From positions 214,236 to 278,235 of the forward strand of contig OY282420.1 of the NCBI GenBank assembly GCA_958295955.1: a stretch of DNA of 64,000 nucleotides, in the 5' to 3' direction. Both the position numbers and the translations under genes were made by a program. This document shows positions 8,503 to 17,740 of the stretch, piece by piece (positions within the stretch are counted from its first letter, which is position 1; each line of letters starts with the position of its first letter). A model generated the notes under the pieces. That model did not search any database and was not told the DNA's origin. It saw nothing but the letters and a program-made list of their open reading frames with translations. This DNA is from an uncultured Bryobacterales bacterium. Lineage in GTDB: Bacteria > Acidobacteriota > Terriglobia > Bryobacterales > UBA6623.

Positions 8503-9537
8503 TTAATCGGCGCGGGCGCGGCGCTTGAGGATCGGCCTGTCGTCTTCTTCTGCGGGCGGGGCGTCTTCATCGACCTCGATCGTATCCGCCGGGGCGCTGC
8601 GCCGCAGGCGCGGGCGGTTGGGGTCGTCCGCCGGCTTGCGGCGGTTTTGAAGCTGCGCCAGCCGGTCTTTCACGTTCATGAACTCGCTGTTGGTCACCGC
8701 GTATTGCGGCTGCTCGGGCAACAACTCGTCGATCGTTTTCTGCACGATTTGGATGCGCTTCTCCGTCAATGGGTGCGTGCCGAACGCCGCGGCGACCTTG
8801 CTCGTCTTGCGCTTCTGCGCAGCCTTCAGGCGCTCGAAGAACTGCACCATCGAAGCCGGGTCGTAGCCGGCCTTGTACAGGTACTGCACGCCCAGGAAGT
8901 CCGCTTGCTTCTCGAACTCGCGGGAAAATTTGAGGAAGGTCATGGGCACGGCGAAGCCGGCCGCCTGCCGAATGCCGTAACCGGTCCAGCCTCCCAGGAA
9001 AACCAGCGGGATGGTGGCTAACTCGGCAAGCTGTCCGCGGGAAGCGCTGCGCGTCCCGTGGCGCGCCGCCACGTGCGCGATCTCATGCGCCATGACGCCG
9101 GCCAACTCGGCCTCGTCCCCGGCCAGATCGACGATCCCCGTATTGATGTAGAAAAACCCTCCGGGCAAGGCGAACGCATTCAACTCGTCGGAGTCGATGA
9201 CCTTGATCGTGAACGGAACCTTGGCGTCGGAATTGCGCGCCAGGTTCTGCCCGATGCGGTTCACGTATTCCGAAATCACCGGGTCGTCGACGATCTTCGC
9301 GCGGCGCTCGACATCCTGCGCCATGCTCCGCCCGAGCTGAATTTCTTTTTCGAGCGAATAGAAGTTGACGCCGCCGCCGACGTTTCTGTCGCCGATTTGC
9401 GCAACGTCTTCCTTCGGCCCCTTGGGCTCGCGTTTCTGCACGGCGTCTTTGGCAAGCGCGGCCGGCACCGTCAACGCGGCCGCGAGCAGCACGGCGGACG
9501 CCAAGCGGTTCAGGCGATATCTTGCGGGATGTCTCAT
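8503..9537 (-). CDS. M48 family zinc metalloprotease (periplasmic, BepA/LoiP-like)
   Basis: A 344-residue protein. The open frame runs far upstream antisense to the next gene, but ATG at 9537 gives a signal peptide (ASAVLLAAALTVPAALA) and is the sensible start. The zinc-binding HEIAHVAARH lies near residue 150, and the third ligand sits in EFEKQADFLGVQYL. Family members degrade misfolded envelope proteins. The C-terminal tail (after about residue 300) is low-complexity and acidic/arginine-rich. Its last 28 codons are duplicated 2.6 kb away as part of a direct repeat. It is transcribed divergently from the TPR-VCBS gene. Confidence 0.92.
   Translation of the reverse strand: MRHPARYRLNRLASAVLLAAALTVPAALAKDAVQKREPKGPKEDVAQIGDRNVGGGVNFYSLEKEIQLGRSMAQDVERRAKIVDDPVISEYVNRIGQNLARNSDAKVPFTIKVIDSDELNAFALPGGFFYINTGIVDLAGDEAELAGVMAHEIAHVAARHGTRSASRGQLAELATIPLVFLGGWTGYGIRQAAGFAVPMTFLKFSREFEKQADFLGVQYLYKAGYDPASMVQFFERLKAAQKRKTSKVAAAFGTHPLTEKRIQIVQKTIDELLPEQPQYAVTNSEFMNVKDRLAQLQNRRKPADDPNRPRLRRSAPADTIEVDEDAPPAEEDDRPILKRRARAD
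8504..8591 (-). repeat. Right copy of 88-bp perfect direct repeat, inside the M48 gene 3' end
   Basis: Identical to 5871-5958 and covers the C-terminal 28 codons of the intact M48 protease gene. Because this copy supplies the 3' end of that gene, the cassette at 5959-8503 leaves the host protein unbroken. That is typical of elements that target gene 3' ends. Confidence 0.95.
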
Positions 9538-9580
9538 GTCGATTGGGACGCGGGCGCGGGAGCGGCGGTTGCGCCTTAAC

Positions 9581-9599
9581 AGCGGTTTTGCAAACCGCT
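9581..9599. promoter_or_regulatory. Perfect 8-bp inverted repeat in the divergent intergenic region
   Basis: Arms AGCGGTTT and AAACCGCT are separated by three bases, between the M48 gene (leftward) and the TPR-VCBS operon (rightward). It could be an operator or a stable hairpin in the M48 antisense/5' region. No T-tract follows, so it is not an obvious terminator. Confidence 0.35.
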
Positions 9600-9654
9600 C
9601 CGCCCGCGCCGGCGGCGGCGGCAAGCGACCGCCGGAGTACCATGAAAAGGAACC

Positions 9655-12600
9655 ATGACGGTACGTTATCTCGCTGTCTGGGCGCTGATTTTCGGGCTTG
9701 CGGCCTGGGGCGTCGCGACCCGGGCGCCGCAAGACCCGCAAGACGCAGCCGAGTTGCAGGAAATCCGCAATCTGGGCAAGGCGTTTTACGAAACGCCGGG
9801 GTTGGCGCAGCAGGCGGTCGCCCAACTCAAGCTCGCCGCGCAACGCAACCCCCGCTCGGCGCAAGACCGGCTCAACTACGGGCTGGCGCTGTTGCGGGCG
9901 GGTTCCGGCGAGGAAGGCATGGCGGAAATCGCCGCCGCGCAAAAGCTCGACCGAACGCTGCCCCATACCTATTTCAACCTGGGCATCGAATACAAAAAGG
10001 CCGGCGAAGCCGAAAAGGCCATTGCCGAGTTGCTGCAAATGGAACGGCTGGTTCCCGACGAGGCCAAGACGCAGTACAACCTGGGCGCCCTCTACAAGCA
10101 GATCGGCGACACGCGCCGCGCCATCGAGAAATTCGAGCGCACGGCGGAGTTGGACCCCTCGCTGGCCGCGCCGCGCTTCCAGCTTTTCGGCATCTACCGC
10201 CGCACCGACCGCGGGCGGGCCGACAGCGAGCTCGCCAAGTTCAAGGAGTTGAAGGCCGCGCAGGAAGGCGCCGCCGTCGGCGAGGACGTGGACTGGAGCT
10301 TTTACTCCGAGCTTTACGACCCGTCGCCGGCGAACGGCGCCGCCGCCGAGCCCGCGCCGTTCGTCTTTGGCGCCGCCGACTTGGGCGCGCTCAATGAAAA
10401 GCCGCTGGGGGCCTTGACCTTCGATTTCAACGGCGACTTGCGGGCGGATGCGCTGGTCTGGTCCGCCGGCGCGGTCCTCGCGCTGCGCGGCGGCGCAGAC
10501 CTGCCGCAAGCCGCGGACCTGGGGCTTGCCGGCGCCGCTTACTATGCAGCCGGCGACTTCGATAACGACGGCCTCGCGGACCTCTGCCGCGTCGATGCGC
10601 AGGGCGCCGCCGTCCTCGTAAACCAGGAAGGCCGCTCGTTTCGGACGGCGTTCAACCAAGCCGGACGGTTCGCCGCTTGCCTCTTTCACGATTACGACCA
10701 CGACAGCGACCTCGACCTGTTCGCCCTCGGCGAAGACAAGAGACTGTTGCAAAACAACGGCGACGGGACGCTCGCCGATGTCTCCTCGATCTTTCCGTTC
10801 GGGTCCGGAACCGCCCGCGCGGCCGCCGCCGTCGAGCTTTTCGAAGACAACGGCAACGATCTCGTGGTCGTTTACGGCGACAGGGTCGGCGTCCACCAAG
10901 ACCGCAAGCTCGGCCTCTACGGCGAAGCCCGCGACGTGGCCGGCGTCCGCGTCCCGCCCGGCGCGGTATCGCTGACCGTAGTCGATGCCGACCATGACGG
11001 CTATCTCGACGTTGCGCCGGCGAGCGCGGACGGCGCGCAGCTTCTGATCAACGCCGCCGGGGCATTGCGCGCCGGCCCCAAGCTGCCCCGAGTGACCTCC
11101 TGGGCCGATTTTCAATCGCGAGGCCGCACCGACGGCTTGACTCCCGAGAGTTTTCTGGTCAACGGGGGGCGCGGCGCCTTCACGCCGGCGGAAGCCGCGC
11201 CGGAGCATGTATTGGCCGTGAGCGGCGACTTCAACGGCGACGGCAAACCCGACCTGATCGGCGCCGGCGCGGGCGGCGCCGTCCGTTTCCACGCCAACCG
11301 GACCGCTGCCGGCTATAAGGGGATCACGGTCCGCCTCGAAGGCGTCAAGAGTCCCAAGCTGGCCCGCGGCGCCCGCGTCGAGATCAAGGCCGGCCTCGGC
11401 TACGCCAAGCAGGTCTATCACGGTCTCCCGCTGCGCTTCGGCCTGGGCGCTGCCGAAACATTCGACACGATCCGCGTCACCTGGCCGAACGGACTCATTC
11501 AAAACGAGCAGGAAGCGCAGGCCGGCGGCTCGATCGACATCAAGGAAGCGCCGCGGCTGTCCGGCTCCTGCCCGATGATCTACACCTGGAACGGCCGCGA
11601 GTTCGAGTACATTTCTGAAGTGCTCGGCGTGGCCCCGCTCGGCGCCGGCTTGGCCCGCGGCGTTTATTTCCCCGTCGATCACGACGAATACGTCTTCATC
11701 CGCGGCGGGCAGCTTGCCGCGCGCGGCGGCATGCTCGAGGCGCGCCTGACCGAAGAGTTGCGCGAGACGGCGTACATCGACCAGATTCGCCTGATCGCCG
11801 TCGACCATCCGGCAACGGCGGCGATCGTCAGCAACGAAAAGGCGAAAGGCCCGCCGTTCCCCGAGTTCAAGCTCTACGGCGTGTACGCGAAACGGCATCC
11901 GGCCGCGGCAACCGACCACCGCGGCCGCGACGTGCTCGACCTGCTGACAAGCAGCGACCGCCGCTACCCCTTGTTCGAGCGCGACTTCAGAAACATCGCC
12001 GAGCCGCACGCGCTGACGCTCGACTTCGCCGGCGCGGACCCGAACGACACGGTTCTTTTCCTCGAAGGGTGGGTGGACTGGCCGGCGGCGAGCGCCATCG
12101 TCGCTTCTTCGCAATCCGCGGGCGCGGCGATTCAACCTCCTTATCTGCAAGTGCGGGATGCGGGCGGCGCATGGGTCACGGCGATCGCCGACATGGGTCT
12201 CCCCGCCGGCCGCCCGCGCACGCTGGCCGTCGACCTCAGCGGCAAGTTCCGTTCCGCTTCCCGTGAAATCCGGATCGTCACCAACATGTGCGTCTATTGG
12301 GACGAGGCGTATGTTGCGGCAGGCTCCAAACGGCCCGAAACGCGGCTGACGACATTGGCGCCCGCCGCCGCCGAACTGCGCTTCCACGGGTTCGCTCGAA
12401 ACTTCGCGCATCCCCAACGCGCGCAGCCGGAGCGGTTCGTTTACGCGGAAACGGCCGCCGCCGGGATGTGGAACCCCACGCCCGGCCTCTATACCCGCTT
12501 CGGCGACGTCGGCGAACTGCTCGACGCCGTCGACGACCGCTTCGTCGTCATGGGCGCCGGGGACGAAATCGCCCTCGGCTTCGCTGCCGCCTCGCTGCCG

Positions 12601-12855
12601 CCGCTGCCTCGGGGCTGGTCCCGCGATTATCTGCTTTTCGTGGACGGCTGGGCGAAAGAGAACGAGGCCAACACGGCTTTCGGGGATTCAGTGGAACCGC
12701 TGCCCTTCCACGCCATGAGCGGCTACCCTTACGGGCCGGACGAGTCGTTTCCCGACACGCCTGAGCACCGGCGCTATTTGCAGGAATACAATTCGCGGCC
12801 GGCGATGCGCCTGATTCGTCCGCTGGTCGCGCGCGGAGACCGCAACGGAAGATGA
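9655..12855 (+). CDS. Large exported TPR + VCBS/FG-GAP + ASPIC/UnbV protein
   Basis: A 1066-residue protein. It has an N-terminal signal/anchor (LAVWALIFGLAAWGVA), TPR repeats at about residues 40-200 and degenerate FG-GAP/VCBS calcium-binding repeats at about 250-560 (FDFNGDLRAD, GDFDNDGLADL, GDFNGDGKPDL). An ASPIC/UnbV-type segment follows near 570-625 (GARVEIKAG, DTIRVTWPNG), then about 440 residues I cannot assign, beginning near CPMIYTWNG. VCBS repeats usually build extracellular beta-propellers. The stop overlaps the next start (ATGA), so it is translationally coupled to the multiheme cytochrome. Probably envelope or extracellular; the role is unknown. Confidence 0.85.
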   Translation: MTVRYLAVWALIFGLAAWGVATRAPQDPQDAAELQEIRNLGKAFYETPGLAQQAVAQLKLAAQRNPRSAQDRLNYGLALLRAGSGEEGMAEIAAAQKLDRTLPHTYFNLGIEYKKAGEAEKAIAELLQMERLVPDEAKTQYNLGALYKQIGDTRRAIEKFERTAELDPSLAAPRFQLFGIYRRTDRGRADSELAKFKELKAAQEGAAVGEDVDWSFYSELYDPSPANGAAAEPAPFVFGAADLGALNEKPLGALTFDFNGDLRADALVWSAGAVLALRGGADLPQAADLGLAGAAYYAAGDFDNDGLADLCRVDAQGAAVLVNQEGRSFRTAFNQAGRFAACLFHDYDHDSDLDLFALGEDKRLLQNNGDGTLADVSSIFPFGSGTARAAAAVELFEDNGNDLVVVYGDRVGVHQDRKLGLYGEARDVAGVRVPPGAVSLTVVDADHDGYLDVAPASADGAQLLINAAGALRAGPKLPRVTSWADFQSRGRTDGLTPESFLVNGGRGAFTPAEAAPEHVLAVSGDFNGDGKPDLIGAGAGGAVRFHANRTAAGYKGITVRLEGVKSPKLARGARVEIKAGLGYAKQVYHGLPLRFGLGAAETFDTIRVTWPNGLIQNEQEAQAGGSIDIKEAPRLSGSCPMIYTWNGREFEYISEVLGVAPLGAGLARGVYFPVDHDEYVFIRGGQLAARGGMLEARLTEELRETAYIDQIRLIAVDHPATAAIVSNEKAKGPPFPEFKLYGVYAKRHPAAATDHRGRDVLDLLTSSDRRYPLFERDFRNIAEPHALTLDFAGADPNDTVLFLEGWVDWPAASAIVASSQSAGAAIQPPYLQVRDAGGAWVTAIADMGLPAGRPRTLAVDLSGKFRSASREIRIVTNMCVYWDEAYVAAGSKRPETRLTTLAPAAAELRFHGFARNFAHPQRAQPERFVYAETAAAGMWNPTPGLYTRFGDVGELLDAVDDRFVVMGAGDEIALGFAAASLPPLPRGWSRDYLLFVDGWAKENEANTAFGDSVEPLPFHAMSGYPYGPDESFPDTPEHRRYLQEYNSRPAMRLIRPLVARGDRNGR

Positions 12856-15644
12856 CGACCGGCCGGCGGTCACGATGGCCCGCGGCGGCCTTTTTGCTGC
12901 TGTTGGCGAACTCCGGCTGGATCTGGGCTTTTCCCTCCCCCGATCTTTTCTACCTGGGCAACATCCTGCTGCACGTGCTGTTGGGGGCCGCGCTATGCGC
13001 GGGCTTGTGGTTCTCGCGCCGCGAGCTCTTCCGCTCGGCGCGCCGCAGTCGAGGCCCGGCAGCTTTGCTCTCGGTCTGCGCGGCGCTGGGCGTCGTGCTT
13101 TGCGTCATCGGCGCAACGCGGCCGCACTTGTGGGTGGTGATCGTTCACGCCTCGTGCGGCTTTGCCGGAGCGGCGCTGCTGGCCCGCGGCCGCAGGCGGA
13201 AACCCCTGGCGGCGGCCCTGGGCGCCGCTCTTCTGCTGCCCGCGTCGGCGCACGTCCGCGACCGCTGGTTTCCGCGCGCGGGCGAGCGCATCGTCAACCC
13301 CACCTCCCCGCCGCTGTCGATGTACGCAGAAGGCGCCGGGGCCGCCGGCCCGTTTTTCCCCTCGTCGGCCGACACCGACACGGGCGGCCTCATCCCATCC
13401 GATTTTTTCATGGACTCGGCAACCTGCGGCGAGTGCCACGTTGACATCTACGAACAGTGGCAATCGTCGATGCACCGTTTCTCGTCGTTCAACAACCAGT
13501 TCTACCGCAAGTCGATCGAATACATGCAAGAGACCGCCGGCGTGAAGGCGTCGAAATGGTGCGCCGGCTGCCACGACCACGCGATGTTTTTCAACGGGAT
13601 GTTCGACGAGCCGATCGCCGGCCAATTGGATACGCCCGAAGCCCACGCCGGCTTGGGCTGCATGTCCTGCCATTCGATCGTCCACGTCCCCGACACCATG
13701 GGCAACGGCGGATTCACGATAGAATATCCGCCGCTCCACGAACTGACCAAGAGCAACAACCGGTTCGTGCGCGCGATTCACAACTACGTCACCAGAACCG
13801 CTCCGGCGGCGCACCGCAAAGCTTTTCTGAAGCCTTTCATGCGCGAGGACGGCGCCGAGTTCTGCGCGGCCTGCCACAAGGTGCATTTGGACGTTCCGGT
13901 CAACGGCTACCGCTGGATACGAGGGTTCAACTCCTACGACAACTGGCAGGCGAGCGGCGTTTCGGGTCACGGCGCCCGCTCGTTCTATTACCCTGAAAAG
14001 CCGCAGGACTGCGCCGACTGCCACATGCCGCTGACGCCGTCCGACGACCCCGGAAACGTGGGCGGCATGGTTCACTCGCACCGCTTCCCGGCGGCGAACA
14101 CCGCGGTCCCCTACGTCAACCGCGACGAGAAACAGTTGGCGGCGACGCGGGCGTTTCTCGAAAACGAAATCGTGACCGTCGACATTTTTGCCGTTTCGCC
14201 GGCGCCCGCCAGCGGCGCGGCGCCGCAGATGATCCGCCGCGCGGACGGGCTGCAAGCCGCGACAAGCTTCGCCGTCGCCGAAGAATCCGGCCTGTCCGGG
14301 GCGCCAGCCGTGTTGCGCGAAGTGGGCAATCCGGCGGCGCCCATCGACCGCGCGCGCCCGGTCGTCGAGCCGGGCGAAACGGTCATTGTGGACGTGGTGG
14401 CGCGCACGCGCACGGTCGGCCACGTTTTCCCGGGCGGCACGGTGGACGCCTTCGACGTGTGGGTCGAGCTCATCGCCGAAGACGCGGACGGCGAAGTCGT
14501 CTTCTGGAGCGGCCGCGTGGCCGACGACGGCCGGGGTCCCGTCGATCCCGGCGCGCACTTCTACCGCTCGCTGCAACTCGACGCCCACGGCAACCCGATC
14601 GACAAGAGAAACGCATTCCACATGCGCAGCCTGCTCTACGCGCGGCTGATCCCGCCCGGCGCCGCGGACGCGGTTCATTTCCGCATCGATATCCCCGCAA
14701 GCGCCAAAGGGCCGATCAAGCTCACGGCAAAGCTCAACCACCGCAAGTTTTCCCATGCGTACACGGCGTTCTCATACGCCGGCAAAGCGGGCGAAGGGCA
14801 ATTCGGTCCGGGGTTCGACGACCGCGAGTTCACCTTCGATCCGTCCGATATCCCCGCAAACGTTGCGGGAAAGATCAAAGACCGCATCCCCGAGCTGCCG
14901 ATTACCGTTCTGGCGCGGGCCGAAGCCGAGCTTGCGGTCGGCCGCCGCAGCGGCGATTGGTCGCCGCAAATCCATGCCGGCGACTGGGAGCGCTGGAACG
15001 ATTACGGCATCGGCCTGCTGCTGCAAGGCGATCTCAAGGGCGCGGAACACGCTTTCGAACGCGCCGTCGAAGCCGACCCCTCGCTCCCCGACGGCCCGCT
15101 CAACATCGGCCGCGTGCTGGTCGAGGAAGGCCGCACAGCCGAGGCGAAAGCGCACATCCTGGAGGCGTTGAAACTGTCGCCGGGACTGCCCCGCGCGCTC
15201 TACTTCCTGGCGCTGGCGCAGAAGGCCGAGGGCGACTACGACGCCGCGCTCGACAGCCTCGAGCGGGTTGCCTCCCGCTACCCCAAAGACCGCGTCGCGC
15301 TCAATGAAATAGCCGGCATCCTCTTTCTGCGGCGGGACTACGCCGGAGCCCTCGAAATCCTCGACCGCGTCGCCCTGATCGACCCGGAAGATCTGCGCAT
15401 GCACTACACGAAGATGCGTTGCTACCGTGGTCTAGGAGATGCCGCATCCGCCGAGCGCGAAGAGAAACTGTTTCTGCGCTTCAAGGCCGACGAGTCCGCG
15501 CAGACCGGCACCGCCGATTTCCGCCGCGCCCGCCCGGAAGACAACAACGAGCGCCAGTCCATTCACGAACATGTTTCGGCGCCGCTGCAGCCGTCCGCCG
15601 GCGGCCGTGCTGCTCGCGGCCGTTCTGTCAGCCGCAGGATGTGA
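12852..15644 (+). CDS. Membrane-anchored pentaheme cytochrome c with C-terminal TPRs
   Basis: A 930-residue protein with several hydrophobic segments in residues 10-130, then a periplasmic cytochrome region. Five CxxCH heme-binding motifs are seen: CGECH 192, CAGCH 237, CMSCH 270, CAACH 338 and CADCH 387. A beta-rich middle follows, then TPR repeats at about 715-880. The layout resembles cytochrome c554/NrfB-like multiheme modules coupled to TPR scaffolds. ATGA overlap with the upstream VCBS gene and a 74-base overlap with the following CRTAC1 gene mark one operon. Electron-transfer chemistry is secure from the heme motifs; donor and acceptor are unknown. The last 25 residues are low-complexity because they read through the next gene's start. 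Confidence 0.86.
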   Translation: MTTGRRSRWPAAAFLLLLANSGWIWAFPSPDLFYLGNILLHVLLGAALCAGLWFSRRELFRSARRSRGPAALLSVCAALGVVLCVIGATRPHLWVVIVHASCGFAGAALLARGRRRKPLAAALGAALLLPASAHVRDRWFPRAGERIVNPTSPPLSMYAEGAGAAGPFFPSSADTDTGGLIPSDFFMDSATCGECHVDIYEQWQSSMHRFSSFNNQFYRKSIEYMQETAGVKASKWCAGCHDHAMFFNGMFDEPIAGQLDTPEAHAGLGCMSCHSIVHVPDTMGNGGFTIEYPPLHELTKSNNRFVRAIHNYVTRTAPAAHRKAFLKPFMREDGAEFCAACHKVHLDVPVNGYRWIRGFNSYDNWQASGVSGHGARSFYYPEKPQDCADCHMPLTPSDDPGNVGGMVHSHRFPAANTAVPYVNRDEKQLAATRAFLENEIVTVDIFAVSPAPASGAAPQMIRRADGLQAATSFAVAEESGLSGAPAVLREVGNPAAPIDRARPVVEPGETVIVDVVARTRTVGHVFPGGTVDAFDVWVELIAEDADGEVVFWSGRVADDGRGPVDPGAHFYRSLQLDAHGNPIDKRNAFHMRSLLYARLIPPGAADAVHFRIDIPASAKGPIKLTAKLNHRKFSHAYTAFSYAGKAGEGQFGPGFDDREFTFDPSDIPANVAGKIKDRIPELPITVLARAEAELAVGRRSGDWSPQIHAGDWERWNDYGIGLLLQGDLKGAEHAFERAVEADPSLPDGPLNIGRVLVEEGRTAEAKAHILEALKLSPGLPRALYFLALAQKAEGDYDAALDSLERVASRYPKDRVALNEIAGILFLRRDYAGALEILDRVALIDPEDLRMHYTKMRCYRGLGDAASAEREEKLFLRFKADESAQTGTADFRRARPEDNNERQSIHEHVSAPLQPSAGGRAARGRSVSRRM

Positions 15645-17283
15645 GCATCGCCCGGACGCCCCCTCCGCGGCGGCTTCTCCGCCGGTGAAAGTCGCCTTCC
15701 GCGACGTCACGGCGGCCGCCGGAATCGACTTCGTTCACCACAACGGCCGTTCGGGAAAGAAATATCTGCCCGAAACGCTCGGCTCCGGCTGCGTGTTCTT
15801 CGATTACGACAACGACCGCCGCCCGGACATCTTTCTGGTCAACAGCCGCCCCTGGAAAGGCGAGGGATCCCCCGTGACCGGCAAGCTTTACCGCAACGAC
15901 GGCGGCGGCAAATTCAGCGACGTTACGGCCGGCTCCGGCCTGGACATCGAGATTTACGGCCTGGGCGCCGCCGCCGGCGACTACGACAACGACGGCTTCG
16001 TCGATCTCTACGTCACCGTGCTCGACGGCGACCGCCTGTTCCGCAACCGCGGCGACGGAACATTCGCAGACGTGACGCGCGCGGCCGGAATCGACAACGC
16101 CCGTTTCGGCACGAGCGCCGCCTGGCTGGACTTCGACCTGGACGGCCTGCTCGATATCTTCGTCGCCAATTACGTCGAATGGTCCATCGACAAAGACCTC
16201 TGGTGTACGCTCGACGGCGCCAACAAAACCTACTGCACGCCCGAATCGTACAAAGGGCAACCCGCGGCTCTTTACCGCAACCTCGGCGACGGAACGTTCG
16301 CAGACGTAAGCGAGCAGGCGGGCGTCGCCGACCCGACCGCCAAAGCTCTGGGCATCGCCGTTTTCGACTACGACGGCGACGGCCTGCCCGACATTTTCCA
16401 AGCCAACGACACGCAGCCCAACAAGCTCTACCGCAACGAAGGCAACGGGACTTTCAGCGAGCACGGACTCTCCGCCGGAATCGCTTTCGGCGAGGACGGC
16501 AAGGCGCGGGGAGCGATGGGAGTCGATGCCGCCGACTACGACCGCAGCGGGCGGCCGCATCTGTTGGTGGGCAATTTCGCCAACGAAATGCTCAATCTCT
16601 TCCACAACGAAGGCAACGGGCTTTTCGTGGACGAGGCGCCGACCAGCGCCATCGGCGCCGGCAGCCTGCTCTCGTTGACCTTCGGCGCGTTCTTTTTCGA
16701 TTACGACCTCGACGGCCTGCTCGATATCTTCTGCGCCAACGGGCACCTCGACGAAGAGATCGACCGCGTGCAGCCCACGGTCAAGTTCGCGCAGCCCCCG
16801 CTACTGTTTCGCAATTCCGGAAGCGGCCGCTTCCGCTTGGCGAACGACGCTATCGGCGACGATCTTCCGCGGCCCGCGGTGGCGCGCGGCGCGGCCTACG
16901 CCGACTACGACGGCGACGGCGATCTCGACATCCTGGTCAGCAACAACAACGGCGCCGCGCGTTTGTTCCGCAATGACGGCGGCAATGCCAACGCGTACCT
17001 CCGCGTCCGTCTGCAAGGCAAAAAATCGAACCGCGACGGGCTTGGAGCGAAGATCACGCTGCGCAGCCGATCCGGCGAGCAGACCGCCGTGGTCCGCAGC
17101 GGCTCGAGCTATTGCTCACAGAGCGAGATCGTCGCCACGTTCGGCCTCGGCGCGGACGACAAAGTCGATGCTCTGGAGGTGCGCTGGCCCGGCGGCGCAA
17201 CGGAGACCTTCGCCGCTATCGAACCGAACCGCCGGATCCTGATCGTCGAGGGCAAGCAGCAGTGGATAGCGGATAGCGAATAG
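15571..17283 (+). CDS. CRTAC1 family lipoprotein (FG-GAP/VCBS repeats + ASPIC/UnbV)
   Basis: The start at ATG 15571 gives a lipoprotein signal (LLAAVLSAAGC, lipidated Cys24); an upstream in-frame extension is nonsense. About 570 residues. At least seven FG-GAP/VCBS calcium-loop repeats are visible (FFDYDNDRRPDIF, GDYDNDGFVDLY, FDYDGDGLPDIF, ADYDGDGDLDIL). The C-terminal ASPIC/UnbV domain lies at about residues 470-550 (NRDGLGAKITL, VRWPGGATE). Such proteins form outer-surface beta-propellers. It is the third gene of the operon with the TPR-VCBS protein and the pentaheme cytochrome. The shared architecture suggests one secreted or envelope complex, though no substrate can be named. Confidence 0.88.
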   Translation: MFRRRCSRPPAAVLLAAVLSAAGCEHRPDAPSAAASPPVKVAFRDVTAAAGIDFVHHNGRSGKKYLPETLGSGCVFFDYDNDRRPDIFLVNSRPWKGEGSPVTGKLYRNDGGGKFSDVTAGSGLDIEIYGLGAAAGDYDNDGFVDLYVTVLDGDRLFRNRGDGTFADVTRAAGIDNARFGTSAAWLDFDLDGLLDIFVANYVEWSIDKDLWCTLDGANKTYCTPESYKGQPAALYRNLGDGTFADVSEQAGVADPTAKALGIAVFDYDGDGLPDIFQANDTQPNKLYRNEGNGTFSEHGLSAGIAFGEDGKARGAMGVDAADYDRSGRPHLLVGNFANEMLNLFHNEGNGLFVDEAPTSAIGAGSLLSLTFGAFFFDYDLDGLLDIFCANGHLDEEIDRVQPTVKFAQPPLLFRNSGSGRFRLANDAIGDDLPRPAVARGAAYADYDGDGDLDILVSNNNGAARLFRNDGGNANAYLRVRLQGKKSNRDGLGAKITLRSRSGEQTAVVRSGSSYCSQSEIVATFGLGADDKVDALEVRWPGGATETFAAIEPNRRILIVEGKQQWIADSE

Positions 17284-17299
17284 CAAGACCGACAGGCGG

Positions 17300-17674
17300 C
17301 TAGGCGAGCCGCCGCTCCGGCGGCCGCGACAAGTACGAGCAGGCGCCGGCGCCCCACACAAAGAGCGGAAGCACAATCGCCTCCAGCGGGTCGCCTGAGC
17401 GCAGGTGCGCATACGCCGCGCCCATGAGCAGGAAGCACAGACCTGCGTAGGCCCATTCCTTGAGCAGCGGCAGCCCCGGAGCGAGGACCGCGCCGACCGC
17501 GAACAACTGGGCCGCGCCGAGAAACAGCCCCAGATACGCCGGAAACCCCAGATGGCGCAGCCCCTGAGCCGGCTCCTCGAAGCCCAAGACGTTGGCCGCG
17601 CCGCCGACGGTAAACACCAGGCCGAAGATGCCCGTCGACGCCCAATAAACGAAACGCGAACTCATGAACTGCAC
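17300..17674 (-). CDS. DoxX-like small integral membrane protein
   Basis: 124 residues from a GTG placed nine bases after a GGAGG; an ATG three codons later is the alternative. Four hydrophobic helices are predictable (ASTGIFGLVFTVGG, YLGLFLGAAQLFAVGAVLA, LCFLLMGAAYAH, AIVLPLFVWGAGACSYL), matching the four-helix DoxX/DoxX_2 family. Members are poorly characterised inner-membrane proteins, some linked to redox or stress. It is convergent with the CRTAC1 gene. Confidence 0.7.
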   Translation of the reverse strand: MQFMSSRFVYWASTGIFGLVFTVGGAANVLGFEEPAQGLRHLGFPAYLGLFLGAAQLFAVGAVLAPGLPLLKEWAYAGLCFLLMGAAYAHLRSGDPLEAIVLPLFVWGAGACSYLSRPPERRLA

Positions 17675-17740
17675 TTTCTGCGGCCTCCGATCTCTTGGGG
17701 GATTCTAACCCATGCTCCGCTGCGTTACAATACGCTCGTT

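Noticed and set aside
10400-11300. Repeated GAC/GGC-rich segments that look like DNA repeats
   Set aside because: They are codons for FG-GAP/VCBS calcium loops; degenerate at protein and DNA level, not a repeat array.
9538-12417. Open frame extending the M48 protease gene upstream on the minus strand
   Set aside because: It is antisense to the TPR-VCBS gene, arginine/glycine-biased, and precedes a clean ATG plus signal peptide at 9537. A GC-rich shadow frame.
12993-14756. 587-codon minus-strand frame opposite the pentaheme cytochrome
   Set aside because: Composition is the mirror of the real gene, with no domain or ribosome binding site; the plus strand has five heme motifs and TPRs.
15439-15570. 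Longer start for the CRTAC1 gene
   Set aside because: It would place proline/arginine-rich sequence ahead of an obvious lipoprotein signal beginning at 15571.
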